From NCBI GenBank assembly GCA_022567155.1, contig JADFHN010000045.1, positions 1 to 32,040 of the forward strand: a stretch of 32,040 nt of DNA, read 5' to 3'. This document shows, piece after piece, positions 7,790 to 16,549 of the stretch. The notes beneath the pieces were generated by a model that saw only the letters and a program-made list of their open reading frames with translations, ran no database searches and had not been told where the DNA came from. The stretch's first letter is position 1. Each line of letters starts with the position of its first letter. The translations under genes and the position numbers were made by a program. This stretch comes from Bacteroidota bacterium. GTDB taxonomy: Bacteria; Bacteroidota; Bacteroidia; Cytophagales; Cyclobacteriaceae.

Positions 7790-8395
7790 TTAAAAAAATA
7801 CCGGCCGCCGGGGACCAATAAGCTCGTTTACCTCAGGCGGGCCTGTGAAGTGTTTGCCCATAAAATCATCAATTTCACCCAGTGTTTTGGCAGAGAGAAG
7901 TCCGGTGATTTCATCCATTGCACTGGCTCCGATAGCGTATGGAAAATCAGCAACCAGCATTTTATCTCCTTTAAACATTCCATAAATTACATATTCTTCC
8001 TGCTTTTCTATGGGCTCGTGTGTCAGGATACATTCCGACAGCCATCGGTCGGAATCGGCAACCGGGTCGTACTCTTTCAGTCCTTCAGATCTTTGAAAAG
8101 TGTCCATTTTAGTCATCAGGTACTCCATCATTCGTTCACGCGATTCAGGAGACAGTTCGTTGCGCATATTTTCGGCACACTGCATACACATGGCAAATTC
8201 ATAGATCACATCCTTTGCTTCATACCCCCGGTATCGGCGATAAGCCTTTTCAACAAAGTACGGTGTAAATGTGTGCAATAAATCCAGATCACATTCTACA
8301 CAATGGACAAAAGGTGCACCCGAATCAAATGAATAGAATTTGGCAGGAATTTCTGTTTCCCTGATAGTTGGATAATGTGCCTGATTCTGATCCAT
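7790..8395 (-). CDS. Conserved hypothetical protein with two CxxC motifs
   Basis: The 201-aa soluble acidic protein has two Cys pairs, C32-VE-C35 (HCVEC) and C70-MQ-C73 (CMQC). Their spacing would suit a structural zinc ribbon in the N-terminal half. The rest is mixed alpha/beta with no signal peptide or membrane segment; the C-terminal segment TGPPEVNELIGPRRP is Pro/Gly-rich. I do not recognise the family. It stands alone on the minus strand between a repeat-rich region and a 530-base intergenic region, so the context gives no hint. The start is the ATG giving MDQNQAHYPTIRETEIP. Confidence 0.75.
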   Translation of the reverse strand: MDQNQAHYPTIRETEIPAKFYSFDSGAPFVHCVECDLDLLHTFTPYFVEKAYRRYRGYEAKDVIYEFAMCMQCAENMRNELSPESRERMMEYLMTKMDTFQRSEGLKEYDPVADSDRWLSECILTHEPIEKQEEYVIYGMFKGDKMLVADFPYAIGASAMDEITGLLSAKTLGEIDDFMGKHFTGPPEVNELIGPRRPVFF

Positions 8396-8928
8396 ACGAT
8401 GTCTTTGAAGTTTAAAATCGGTTGAAAGTTAAGCTTTAATTTGATTGTAAAAAAGTTTAACACAGCATGAATTTTATGGGGAGTATTAAGAATCGATAAT
8501 GTCTGACGGACAGGAAAACCCCATGAACCAACTGTGATAAACTAACACCAGTAATAATCCCCGGAGCGTGTAGCGACCACGAATATTCAAAACTTATTGC
8601 AGCACTGTGCTTACAAGAGGGGTTTGGTTGGGCAAAGGAAGAAACAACTACAGGGATAAGCGGATGTGAAGAAGCTGACTGCTATTTACGTGTGTAAAAT
8701 TCATATTGAAATATCGAATTGCCATCACCGGATTGCAGCGGTTTGACGGCTATGATACGGGAGGTATTGAAGGCTTCAATAAAATCTCCCCGTCCTATTC
8801 GCACTCTGTTACCGTTTGTGATTTTCTGAAATACTGCATTCTACTGCTGCGATTTACAAGCACCTGGTACCGGATATCATTCGATACCTTAATAGGGGAG
8901 GGGATGAATAACATTTCGGCTTGAACCA
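8396..8928. other. Intergenic region without visible gene
   Basis: A 72-codon plus-strand frame (8706-8924) exists but has no family resemblance and an uneven composition. No hairpin or strong repeat was found. The promoter of the minus-strand gene ending at 7790 should lie near 8400-8470, but no clear TAnnTTTG box is visible. Confidence 0.4.
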
Positions 8929-9180
8929 TTACCATGAATAACTTCTCCTGAATTTACGGAATATGAACTTGTTTTGCATGGCATTATAATCGCTGAGCAG
9001 TGTGTACGCCGAATCTGGAACATAATTAAACCGAATTTTGAATTCCTCAATCTTTAAGGTCAGTTCTTTTAGGTAAAACTGTATCTGAACCAGGTTTTTA
9101 CATCTGGAAGGTTTGTCAAAATGACGGGCTGTAAATATTCTGAGATCTTTTTCAAGTTGCCTTTTTTCAAATTTGCTCAT
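8929..9180 (-). CDS. Small basic hypothetical protein, 83 aa
   Basis: A Lys/Arg-rich, mainly helical protein beginning MSKFEKRQLEKDLRIFTAR. It contains a CKNLVQIQFYLKELTLKIEEF helix-forming stretch in its middle. No signal peptide, membrane segment or catalytic motif is seen. The even amphipathic pattern suggests a real gene and not a shadow frame. It lies downstream of the permease on the same strand, with about 290 non-coding bases between, so it is probably not part of that operon. Function unknown. Confidence 0.6.
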   Translation of the reverse strand: MSKFEKRQLEKDLRIFTARHFDKPSRCKNLVQIQFYLKELTLKIEEFKIRFNYVPDSAYTLLSDYNAMQNKFIFRKFRRSYSW

Positions 9181-9467
9181 AATTTATACACAAAACAATA
9201 ATGCATATATTCGAAAGAATAGTGTACACATATTCACTTTTAAAAATGTGACTTCTTACAGGTGAAATCAGGAGTAAATGCAAAATACCTGACAGCAGAT
9301 ATAATGATATTTGGATAAAACAGTAACGGAATGTTGTATTAAATCGAATATAGTATCAAGTGATATATAATCCGGAATATCAGCCTATAATATTATAATA
9401 ATTAAAGGAAACGTTAAAATAAACAACCGTAGTAGAAAAAAGCCGGGTATTGTAAAACAGGGCGTTA

Positions 9468-10793
9468 TTATTCGTATCTCAGGGAAGTGATAGGATCCTG
9501 CTCGGAAGCTCTTTTTGCAGGTGCAATTCCGAATATGATACCTATCGAGGCTGCAACTCCAAAGGAAATCACGATTGAGCTAAATGAGATAATAGTAGGA
9601 ATATCCGCCAGCGAGGAAACAGCATATCCTATTAAAATACCCAATACGATTCCGGTAATGCCACCGCTAACACTGATCATCACCGCTTCAATCATAAATT
9701 GCGTAACAATGTCTCTGCGGGTAGCTCCGATTGATTGGCGAAGTCCGATTTCTTTTATTCTCTCCAGCACCGACGCAAGCATAATATTCATGATACCGAT
9801 GCCGCCTACCAGGAGCGAAATGCCTGCAATTGCCCCCAATACAAAGTTGAAAATACTTTTGGTGCGCTGTTGTTGCTTAAGCAAAAGTTCGGGAATGGTT
9901 ATTTCATAATCAATGGTTTGACGGTGCCTGCGTTTCAACATTTTATTTATCACCTGAACTACCGGTTCGATAGACTCCGAACGATCTACCTGTATGACCA
10001 GCCGGTCAAGTTGATGGTAGTTTTGGTTCTGATCCCTATTATTCCCTCGTCTGTTTCTTTTTATCGCTGCTTCTGTGATGAGGGCACGGTTTTTATACCG
10101 CAGCAATACCGTATTCAGTGGGGTATATACATCCATGTTGTAATCGCGTATGCCAAGATTTTCCATACTTCTTGCTTCTATGAAGCGTCCCTTCAACACC
10201 CCGATCACTTTCAGCCAGTTATTCCCCACCTTCAGCATTTTCCCAAGTGGATTTTCCTTGCTGAAAAACCGGGATTTTATCCCTTTTCCGATAATACAAA
10301 CAGCTTTCCCGTTTTTCATTTGCTCGTCATTGAAAAAATCGCCTTCTTCCATTTCGAAAGCCGATATGCTGAAATAACTATTATCTACTCCAACCAGTTT
10401 GGCGGAGCGCCTGACGGCATCTTTGATAATATAGGTATCAATTTCAATTTCAGGGCTTACCTTATTTACTGAAGGAATAATAGATGAGATACTTAATGCG
10501 TCCGTCAGGGTAAGACCGGGAGACATTTTTTTTTCTTTCCCTGCTTGCTGTCCGGCTTCCGTATTCAGATTTTCTTCTTTTTGTTCTACGATGGGTTTAA
10601 TTACAATATTATTTACCCCAACCAGCTTCATCTGATCCAGAATTTCTTTTTGTGCACCTGCTCCGATAGCCATCATGGCTATGACCGCAGCTACTCCAAA
10701 TATGATACCCAAGGCTGTCAACGATGACCTTAGTTTGTGCGAAAAAATCGCTTCCAGAGCAATGTAGAAATTAGCTATCAACAACTGTCGCAT
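9468..10793 (-). CDS. MacB/FtsX-type ABC transporter permease
   Basis: The 441-aa inner-membrane protein has the MacB architecture. One N-terminal transmembrane helix (about residues 20-45) is followed by a large periplasmic MacB-PCD domain (about 50-310) and three C-terminal helices of the FtsX domain (about 315-430). Family signatures include ALGIIFGVAAVIAMMAIGAGA near the start, LGAIAGISLLVGGIGIMNIM, RIKEIGLRQSIGATRRDI and the C-terminal PAKRASEQDPITSLRYE. Such permeases work by mechanotransmission with an ATPase, an adaptor and TolC. The adaptor gene lies directly upstream (17-base gap), but no ATP-binding subunit or TolC homologue is adjacent. The substrate is unknown. Confidence 0.92.
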   Translation of the reverse strand: MRQLLIANFYIALEAIFSHKLRSSLTALGIIFGVAAVIAMMAIGAGAQKEILDQMKLVGVNNIVIKPIVEQKEENLNTEAGQQAGKEKKMSPGLTLTDALSISSIIPSVNKVSPEIEIDTYIIKDAVRRSAKLVGVDNSYFSISAFEMEEGDFFNDEQMKNGKAVCIIGKGIKSRFFSKENPLGKMLKVGNNWLKVIGVLKGRFIEARSMENLGIRDYNMDVYTPLNTVLLRYKNRALITEAAIKRNRRGNNRDQNQNYHQLDRLVIQVDRSESIEPVVQVINKMLKRRHRQTIDYEITIPELLLKQQQRTKSIFNFVLGAIAGISLLVGGIGIMNIMLASVLERIKEIGLRQSIGATRRDIVTQFMIEAVMISVSGGITGIVLGILIGYAVSSLADIPTIISFSSIVISFGVAASIGIIFGIAPAKRASEQDPITSLRYE

Positions 10794-10810
10794 GCGTAAA
10801 CGAAATTAGT

Positions 10811-12082
10811 TTATTGATTGGAAGTAAGATTGGCTGGCAATGGAATTACGGATTTCTTCTCAATTCCTTCCGGATCCGAGAGAAAAATACGGTCATTTTC
10901 TTCCACACCACTTAGTATAACCACATGGTCGGAATCTGATTTACCGGCCAGTACCTCTTGTTTTGTAATACTAAGGCCACTTTCTTTTATCACATAGAGC
11001 AATGTATCTCCCTGGCTGTGCAGACATTCGATAGGTATAAAAATTGCATCAGGTATTACATCCGTGACAATGGTATTACCTGTTGTCATGCCTGGTCTGA
11101 GGGTGGTGTCTGATTCATGAATTTCGATCAGAACCTGAAACACCTTCGCATCCGAGTTGGGATTTTGTTCGCCTACATTTGCCACATCAATGACTTTGCC
11201 TGTAAGCCTTTTGTCAGGAAAAGCATCCAGTGTGATCTGTACATCAAGGCCGGTTTTGACGCTACTTATATCTACTTCATTGATGTATGTTTTTGATACC
11301 ATGGTAGTCAGGTCGGGGAGGGTTGCCACTACCGGATCCCATGGTTGGATAGTGGAACCGGTAGCAATTTTGGTACCGTTCCAGCTACGTTTATAAATTA
11401 CCATCCCGGGTTCAGGTGCCAAAATCGTAAAATCTACCAGAAGCTTATTCAGAAAATCAAGTTTCATACGCTTTTTACTTACTTGGGTGGCAGCTTCCTG
11501 CATTTGCGCACTGGCTTTGTCCGTTTTGAGCTTATAGCTTTCAATAGCTTGCTTATGCGCGCGCCTGGCTTTAGCAAGCTGAATTTTGTTGTTCTTAATG
11601 GTTGCAGGCGGTTCAAATTGAGATTGTTCGAGAATGATCTCTTTTTCCTGCACTTCAAAATCCAGATTTATCATCTCATTACGTGCTTTACGGAGTTCGA
11701 GGGCAGTATCCAGTCTGGTTTGAGTGTATTTTGAAAGATTAAGCTGAAGTTCATTGTCTACATTCAGGATTTTATCATTCAGTTCAGATTGATCCAGACT
11801 GGCAACGTATTCCCCTTTTTTAACTACTGTCCCTTCGTCAACAATATGATCAATGTTCACTCTCCAGATGCCTGCCCGCTGCAGGCCGGTCGGACCCGGA
11901 ATGTTTACAGAATTTTTTGCCTCCAGTTCGCCCGTGGTGGTTACCTCAATACGAAATTCTTCCTTCTTAGCTTCAATTATAAGATCAGCCTTAGCTGATT
12001 TTCTGCCATTAAATTTCAGCGAAATAAAGATAATCAGTATAATCAGCAAAGATAACGAAATATATAGAATCCGTTTTTTCAT
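10811..12082 (-). CDS. HlyD/MacA-like periplasmic adaptor (membrane fusion) protein
   Basis: The 423-aa protein has an N-terminal anchor (about residues 4-24), then a split barrel-sandwich (lipoyl) domain around a long alpha-helical hairpin (about 105-215, charged and heptad-like). A beta-barrel follows (about 255-340), with a membrane-proximal domain ending in IPIECLHSQGDTLLYVIKESG. This is the layout of an RND/ABC-type adaptor linking an inner-membrane pump to an outer-membrane channel. It is the first gene of a two-gene unit with the MacB-type permease. A 6+6 base palindrome (12114-12126) lies upstream of its start and could be an operator. Confidence 0.9.
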   Translation of the reverse strand: MKKRILYISLSLLIILIIFISLKFNGRKSAKADLIIEAKKEEFRIEVTTTGELEAKNSVNIPGPTGLQRAGIWRVNIDHIVDEGTVVKKGEYVASLDQSELNDKILNVDNELQLNLSKYTQTRLDTALELRKARNEMINLDFEVQEKEIILEQSQFEPPATIKNNKIQLAKARRAHKQAIESYKLKTDKASAQMQEAATQVSKKRMKLDFLNKLLVDFTILAPEPGMVIYKRSWNGTKIATGSTIQPWDPVVATLPDLTTMVSKTYINEVDISSVKTGLDVQITLDAFPDKRLTGKVIDVANVGEQNPNSDAKVFQVLIEIHESDTTLRPGMTTGNTIVTDVIPDAIFIPIECLHSQGDTLLYVIKESGLSITKQEVLAGKSDSDHVVILSGVEENDRIFLSDPEGIEKKSVIPLPANLTSNQ

Positions 12083-12434
12083 TATCAGAAAGGATTAACC
12101 GAAGTTATAAGTCGCAACTAAGTTGCAAAATAGATCGGACATTATGGCAATCAATATAGGAAATTATAAACAAATTTATATAAATCCCGAAAATGTGAAA
12201 AATATTTTGAGACGAAATTTCAAATATTTACTACCAATCATAATGCGTTTTTAGTTACCCAGTACCGGTATCCTATTATGATTTTATCCAAACCCGAAAG
12301 GGCATTAAGGTTTCTTTTACTGTATCTTGGCAGTATTATTTTATTGATCCTGGCAAGGATGACGAATATTTTTTTTGACATTTTCTTAAAATATCCCCAA
12401 ATATAAATTAGTATAATCAATTTGCATACCAGGC
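12083..12434. other. Divergent intergenic region
   Basis: AT-rich DNA between the divergently transcribed adaptor (minus) and kinase-like (plus) genes; it must hold both promoters. The only distinct signal is the palindrome GCAACT-A-AGTTGC at 12114-12126, 31 bases upstream of the adaptor ATG, a candidate repressor site. A 60-codon reverse frame (12238-12420) looks like chance. Confidence 0.4.
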
Positions 12435-13478
12435 ATGAAAATCTCTAAAAAAAAGCCCTTTATACCCATCAACCAGACACTGCGTGAATATCTCATAAAG
12501 TATGATCGCAGTCAGAAACTGCCGATTGCATATAAAGACCTGCTTGGTTATCATGAATCGTACCCTCTGTATGATAAATTTGGCAACAGCACCTTGTGGG
12601 ACACCCTGATGTACCATGACAGTGAAAGCAGTGACCTGAAAAAACAGCTCACAATGCTCTATTCATTACTGAAAACGGAAGGGGACATGGAAATCATCAA
12701 GCACCTGCAGACTGAGCGCATTGATTATTGTCATTTTGCAAACTCAAAACCTTTCCGGATCAAAATTGTGAACATGCTCAACGACAACTATGATTACATG
12801 TACATCAAAAAGGCCGATGCTTCTCGTGTTTACGGACTGGACCTGGAGCATTTGCTTTCACCTAACTTCATCTCTTACCTTGTACACCAGGATACACTGG
12901 TGGAAGAACATATTGCCGGCATTCCCGGAGACGCCTTTTATAAAGAGTATATTTTCAGTAAAAATTTTAACAAGGTACGTTTTGCAAAAGAATTTATAAA
13001 GTTCAATGAACGATGCTTTGTACGGTTACTCGGCGACATGCGCTCATACAATTATGTGATTGATGTAACACCGGACTTCGAAGATGAACAATACCGGATT
13101 AAAGCCATTGACTTCGATCAGCAATCCTATGAAGGAAGAAAGAATGTTTACCTTCCTCAGTATTTTAAAGAAAACAATCCGATCGTAAAACTTGGAATGG
13201 AATTTATGACGGTAGAAACTACCCGGCAATATCAGTTTGAGGAACGCACGCTTATTGCCAGACGACTCAATATGAACCGCGGGCGTTTTGTGGATCTGAT
13301 TACGGCAATGAAGTCACAAATCCTTTCAACCTCAAAAAAAGTGGCCCAACTAAAGGAAGATCTCAACAAATTTCATGATACCGATGAGTTTACAAATTGT
13401 AAAAATATGGGTGATATTTTGGAGAAAAATCTATGGCGTATGCTTGCAGACCACGTAGCCAAGCTGGATATGAGGTGA
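12435..13478 (+). CDS. Divergent protein-kinase-like (PKL/APH-type) fold protein
   Basis: The 347-aa protein has no obvious named family but carries kinase-fold landmarks in the right order. A Lys in a strand (YMYIKKADAS, K125/K126) could bind ATP. A hinge-like LVEEHIAGIPGD (155-166) resembles the inter-lobe segment of aminoglycoside phosphotransferases. A catalytic-loop-like LLGDMRSYN has D201 and N206 at the APH spacing of five residues, and AIDFDQQSYEGR (D226, D228) fills the DFG position. A conserved helical region of about 120 residues precedes the core. The gene is monocistronic, divergent from the adaptor gene and convergent with the BNR gene 30 bases on. The kinase reading is inference; the gene itself is clearly real. 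Confidence 0.8.
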   Translation: MKISKKKPFIPINQTLREYLIKYDRSQKLPIAYKDLLGYHESYPLYDKFGNSTLWDTLMYHDSESSDLKKQLTMLYSLLKTEGDMEIIKHLQTERIDYCHFANSKPFRIKIVNMLNDNYDYMYIKKADASRVYGLDLEHLLSPNFISYLVHQDTLVEEHIAGIPGDAFYKEYIFSKNFNKVRFAKEFIKFNERCFVRLLGDMRSYNYVIDVTPDFEDEQYRIKAIDFDQQSYEGRKNVYLPQYFKENNPIVKLGMEFMTVETTRQYQFEERTLIARRLNMNRGRFVDLITAMKSQILSTSKKVAQLKEDLNKFHDTDEFTNCKNMGDILEKNLWRMLADHVAKLDMR

Positions 13479-13508
13479 TTATCTAACGGTTTTTTCATTT
13501 TACACCGA

Positions 13509-14599
13509 TCAATCAATAAAATACAACGAATAAATCATTGGAAGATTATTACTTAACAATTTCCAGCTATCCCCACGGTTACCAGACAGGTATAAGTTTC
13601 CAGTAGTAGTACCAAAAGCCAGTGTATCACCAGTAATATCCAGCGCGTGGCGGTAAGTAATGTCGAAGACATTGGTTTGTGGCAATCCGTTTCGTAGTGA
13701 TTGCCATGTTCTTCCTCCATCTGTTGTACGGCTAACGCAAAGGGCTTTATTAACAGCTATTCGCGACTGGTCACTAACACCGGGAACCACCCATGCCGTT
13801 TCGGCGTCATTTTCGTCCACTGCAATCGCAAACTCAAATCCTACTGGTCCGGTTTCTTCCGAAACATCCTGCCAGTTCAAGCACGCATCACGGCTTATAA
13901 ATACTCCACAGTGATTTTGTTGCCACATAATAGTTTTATCAGAAGGGGCAGATACCAACAAATGCGGGTCATGTCCAATTTCAGCATGAGGATCCGGTAA
14001 AAAGTCTGCTTTCAGTCCTTTATTCATAGGGTTCCATGTATTTCCGCAGTCTTTTGATTCAAATAACCCGGCAACACTTATACCTGTATAAATGTGATCG
14101 GAGTCGTCGGGATCCACAATTATTGAATGAATTCCTGCATAATCCCTGCCACCTCCGAACCACTGATCTTTTCTGCTGGGTGATTCCATAAACCTTCAAC
14201 ATGTTCGAATGTATCTCCATTGTTATTGGAAACGAACAACCCTCCGGGTTCAGTACCAATAAATAACTTGTCCGGATGATCATTGCCACCATGCGCAAAT
14301 GCCCATATATATTTTAAGGACGCTGGTTCACCATCTTTTACTTCCGAACCTTCAGGATATTTTGGTGCTTCAACTTCTTCCCATGTCGCACCTTCGTCAA
14401 CCGATCGGTGAAGTTTGCACCCCCAGTGTCCATGCTCCTGTGCTGCCCACCATGTATCGTTCCGTACATCCACGTATGCCATAGAAACCGTCTCGCCAAT
14501 AAAATGCAGGCCTGACACCGCCCAATTGCCATTTCTGTCTTGTTCAAACACGACCAATCCTTTTCGTGTACCTAGTATCATTCTTTTTTTGTTTTTCAT
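13509..14599 (-). pseudogene. BNR/sialidase-like beta-propeller protein, single frameshift
   Basis: Two overlapping frames encode the halves of one protein. The N-terminal part (14599 to about 14178) starts MKNKKRMILGTRKGLVVFEQ, and the C-terminal part (about 14177 to 13509) starts at SRKDQWFGGGRDYAG. Asp-box/BNR repeats run through both: SVDEGATW, SNNNGDTF, SKDCGNTW, SRDACLNW, TTDGGRTW, SGNRGDSW. Adding one C to the C run at 14178-14180 (GGG on the plus strand) would join ...VEGLWNHP to SRKDQW and give about 363 aa, a usual length for WD40/YVTN/BNR-like exo-alpha-sialidase-type proteins. A true mutation and a sequencing or assembly error are both possible. It follows a MoaD/ThiS-family gene by 31 bases, a pairing seen repeatedly in bacteria. 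Confidence 0.85.
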
Positions 14600-14630
14600 A
14601 GCGACGATTTATGATGAAATCAATTTTCTG

Positions 14631-14903
14631 TCAGCCGCCGGAAAGTGCCTGCATGATATATACTTCGTCGTCAGGGTTTAAATTGTCCGGTAAACGATTC
14701 CGGTCATGTATCATTCGGTTGCCTATAAATATCTGAACATGCTTCCTTAGCCGGCTATGTTCGTCAAGAATGTAGTCTTTTATACCCGGAAATTTATCGT
14801 TGGCCTCATTGATTAACTCCTGAAGACTGGTTTTTGAAGACTCAACAGGTTCTAAACCCGGATAAAAACGCTCTAGGTTACGTGTAAATTTTAATACCGG
14901 CAT
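14631..14903 (-). CDS. MoaD/ThiS-family sulfur carrier, mature GG end
   Basis: A 90-aa ubiquitin-fold sulfur carrier. It runs LKFTRNLERFYPG, helix SLQELINEANDKFPGIKDYI, strand HVQIFIGNRMI, then NPDDEVYIMQALSGG, ending exactly in the di-glycine that an E1-like enzyme adenylates and converts to a thiocarboxylate. Unlike the CysO-like protein upstream, it needs no trimming. It is probably co-transcribed with the BNR-propeller gene 31 bases downstream. The nearest possible activating enzyme is the MoeZ-like protein at 15370-16518, which may serve both carriers (inference). Its role with the propeller protein is unknown. Confidence 0.88.
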   Translation of the reverse strand: MPVLKFTRNLERFYPGLEPVESSKTSLQELINEANDKFPGIKDYILDEHSRLRKHVQIFIGNRMIHDRNRLPDNLNPDDEVYIMQALSGG

Positions 14904-15068
14904 AAGGAGATGAAGTTAAGGAATTTTATCAAAATAATACATCTACAGGATTGAATATGAGAAATAAATCAAAGGTAAGAGCATGGATTGGAAGAATGAT
15001 TTGATAAATTCAGTTAATCCCGATTGGAAAGATCCTCGTCATTCTTCAACCTGGCAAATTTTTAACAT

Positions 15069-15104
15069 ATCCTTCACTCCGAAGGATCGGAGCTCAGGAT
15101 GACG
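15069..15104 (-). repeat. GTCATCCTGA-type dispersed element, copy 1
   Basis: On the minus strand it reads CGTCATCCTGAGCTCCGATC, then CTTCGGAGTGAAGGAT, with an internal CTCCGA/TCGGAG hairpin. The GTCATCCTGAGC...GAAGGATCT family is a common intergenic repeat in Bacteroidota and other phyla. Confidence 0.55.
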
Positions 15105-15250
15105 TTTAATAATGATTAGAGGGTGCATTACTTAATAATAACAATACAATCGTACTGTTGTAAAACCAGTGGTCTGGTATCTATAGCAATGGAGCATAAA
15201 TCGAGGGAGTGCCCCTTGCAACGGCCAGGAAGAACCTGTCGATGTGACCC

Positions 15251-15316
15251 GTCATCCTGAACGAATGTGCCCGCCTGCCTTGTGAAGGCTATAGCAACGG
15301 CGGACAGGAAGGATCT
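15251..15316 (+). repeat. GTCATCCTGA-type dispersed element, copy 2
   Basis: Begins GTCATCCTGAACGAA and ends GAAGGATCT. The middle carries an extra segment (about 15269-15308) with weak inverted-repeat character (CCGCCTGCC against GGCGGACAGG), as if one small element were nested in another. Confidence 0.5.
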
Positions 15317-15369
15317 TTAACTTACTTCTCGGTTAATATTATCATATATAGCACTATCCCGGGATTCAA

Positions 15370-16518
15370 TCAATATTTTGCCACGGTAGGGTCAATTTCT
15401 TTAGCCCAGGCCAGGATCCCCCCTTTAAGATTATAGAGATTATCAAATCCATTTTGTTTTTCAAGCTGTATAACCGCTTGTGCACTGCGACTGCCGCTAC
15501 GGCAATAAATGATTACCTTTTTATCACGTGCGATATTATCTGCAAAGGACATGATCTGTGCCAGAGGTACAAGTTCGCCTTCAATACTTGCAATCTTACG
15601 TTCGTAAGGTTCCCTGACATCAATTAACTGATAATCACTTCCGTTTTCTTTAAGGGAAGCCAGTTCCTGTACCGTTATTTCTTTTACCATGTTTTCTTCT
15701 GTTTTTTGTGATGAATTATTTAATCCACAAAATTCAATGTAATCAATCAATTTAGTAATTTCTTTTGTATCCGGATCTTTAGCTACTTTTACAGTGCGTG
15801 TTTCAAAACTGAATGCATCAAATAAAAAAAGCCTGCCTGCAAGCGGTTCACCAACACCTGTTATAATTTTTATAACCTCATTGGCCTGAAGGGAACCGAT
15901 GATCCCTGGCAACACACCTAGCACCCCACCTTCGGCACAGCTTGGCACCAGGCCGGGTGGTGGTGGCTCCGGAAAGAGATCGCGGTAATTTGGGCCCCGG
16001 CTTCCGTCAGGCATGAGATGGTTAAACACAGAAACCTGCCCTTCGAACCTGAAAATAGAAGCGTACACGTTGGTTTTACCGAGAATAACGCATGCGTCAT
16101 TCACCAGGTAGCGCGTGGGAAAATTATCGGTTCCGTCTGCAATCACATCGTAATCGCGAATGATTTCAAGTGCATTATCAGAAGTAAGCTGCGTATCATA
16201 AACGCGGAACTCAACATGCGGATTCAGGCGTTTTAGCCTTTGTGCTGCGGTTTTCGCTTTTGACTTACCTATATCGTCCACGGTAAAAAGTACCTGTCGT
16301 TGCAGATTTGATTCCTCAATAGTATCAAAATCAACGATACCAATGGTGCCGGCACCTGCCGCTGTCAGATAAAATAACAAGGGACTACCTAATCCACCTG
16401 CTCCGACAACCAGAACCTTACTTTCTTTCAACTTGCGCTGACCTTCGATATTGAATTCCGGAATAATCAGATGCCTGCTGTATCGTTCAAGTTCTGCTTT
16501 GGAGAATTGCGAATCCAT
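15370..16518 (-). CDS. moeZ: MoeZ/MoeB-like E1 adenylyltransferase fused to rhodanese
   Basis: A 382-aa two-domain sulfur-carrier activator. The ThiF/MoeB domain (about residues 5-245) has the ATP loop GAGGLGSP at 39-46, VDFDTIEESNLQRQ at 62-75, ADGTDNFPTRYL, and the VPSCAEGGVLGVLPG segment. The rhodanese domain (about 270-380) has active-site C339 in IIYCRSGSRS. It would adenylate the GG end of CysO and deliver sulfur to give the thiocarboxylate. The zinc CPxCG pair that most MoeB proteins carry before LIDYxEFCG is missing here (replaced by KDPDTKEITK). I chose the ATG giving MDSQFSKAELERYSRHL; a TTG five codons earlier is less likely. It lies 31 bases after the cysO-like gene, in the same operon. 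Confidence 0.9.
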   Translation of the reverse strand: MDSQFSKAELERYSRHLIIPEFNIEGQRKLKESKVLVVGAGGLGSPLLFYLTAAGAGTIGIVDFDTIEESNLQRQVLFTVDDIGKSKAKTAAQRLKRLNPHVEFRVYDTQLTSDNALEIIRDYDVIADGTDNFPTRYLVNDACVILGKTNVYASIFRFEGQVSVFNHLMPDGSRGPNYRDLFPEPPPPGLVPSCAEGGVLGVLPGIIGSLQANEVIKIITGVGEPLAGRLFLFDAFSFETRTVKVAKDPDTKEITKLIDYIEFCGLNNSSQKTEENMVKEITVQELASLKENGSDYQLIDVREPYERKIASIEGELVPLAQIMSFADNIARDKKVIIYCRSGSRSAQAVIQLEKQNGFDNLYNLKGGILAWAKEIDPTVAKY

Positions 16519-16549
16519 GATGTTAATATACAAAAATAATTAAACAAAT

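Larger units (their letters stand above)
14904..15369. other. Intergenic region with dispersed repeats
   Basis: No gene is visible. The stretch contains two copies, in opposite orientation, of a dispersed element starting GTCATCCTGA and ending near GAAGGAT(CT); these are listed separately. It splits the sulfur-carrier genes into two transcription units on the same strand. Confidence 0.5.

Noticed and set aside
8706-8924. 72-codon plus-strand ORF
   Set aside because: No recognisable domain, irregular composition, isolated in an intergenic region.
9735-10472. 245-codon plus-strand ORF
   Set aside because: Lies entirely antisense to the well-supported MacB-type permease; a shadow frame.
12238-12420. 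60-codon minus-strand ORF
   Set aside because: Lies in the divergent promoter region, Ile/Lys-rich from AT bias, no support.
16519-16533. TTG start for the MoeZ-like protein, five codons upstream
   Set aside because: The ATG at 16518 gives the family-typical N-terminus; the extra residues add nothing.
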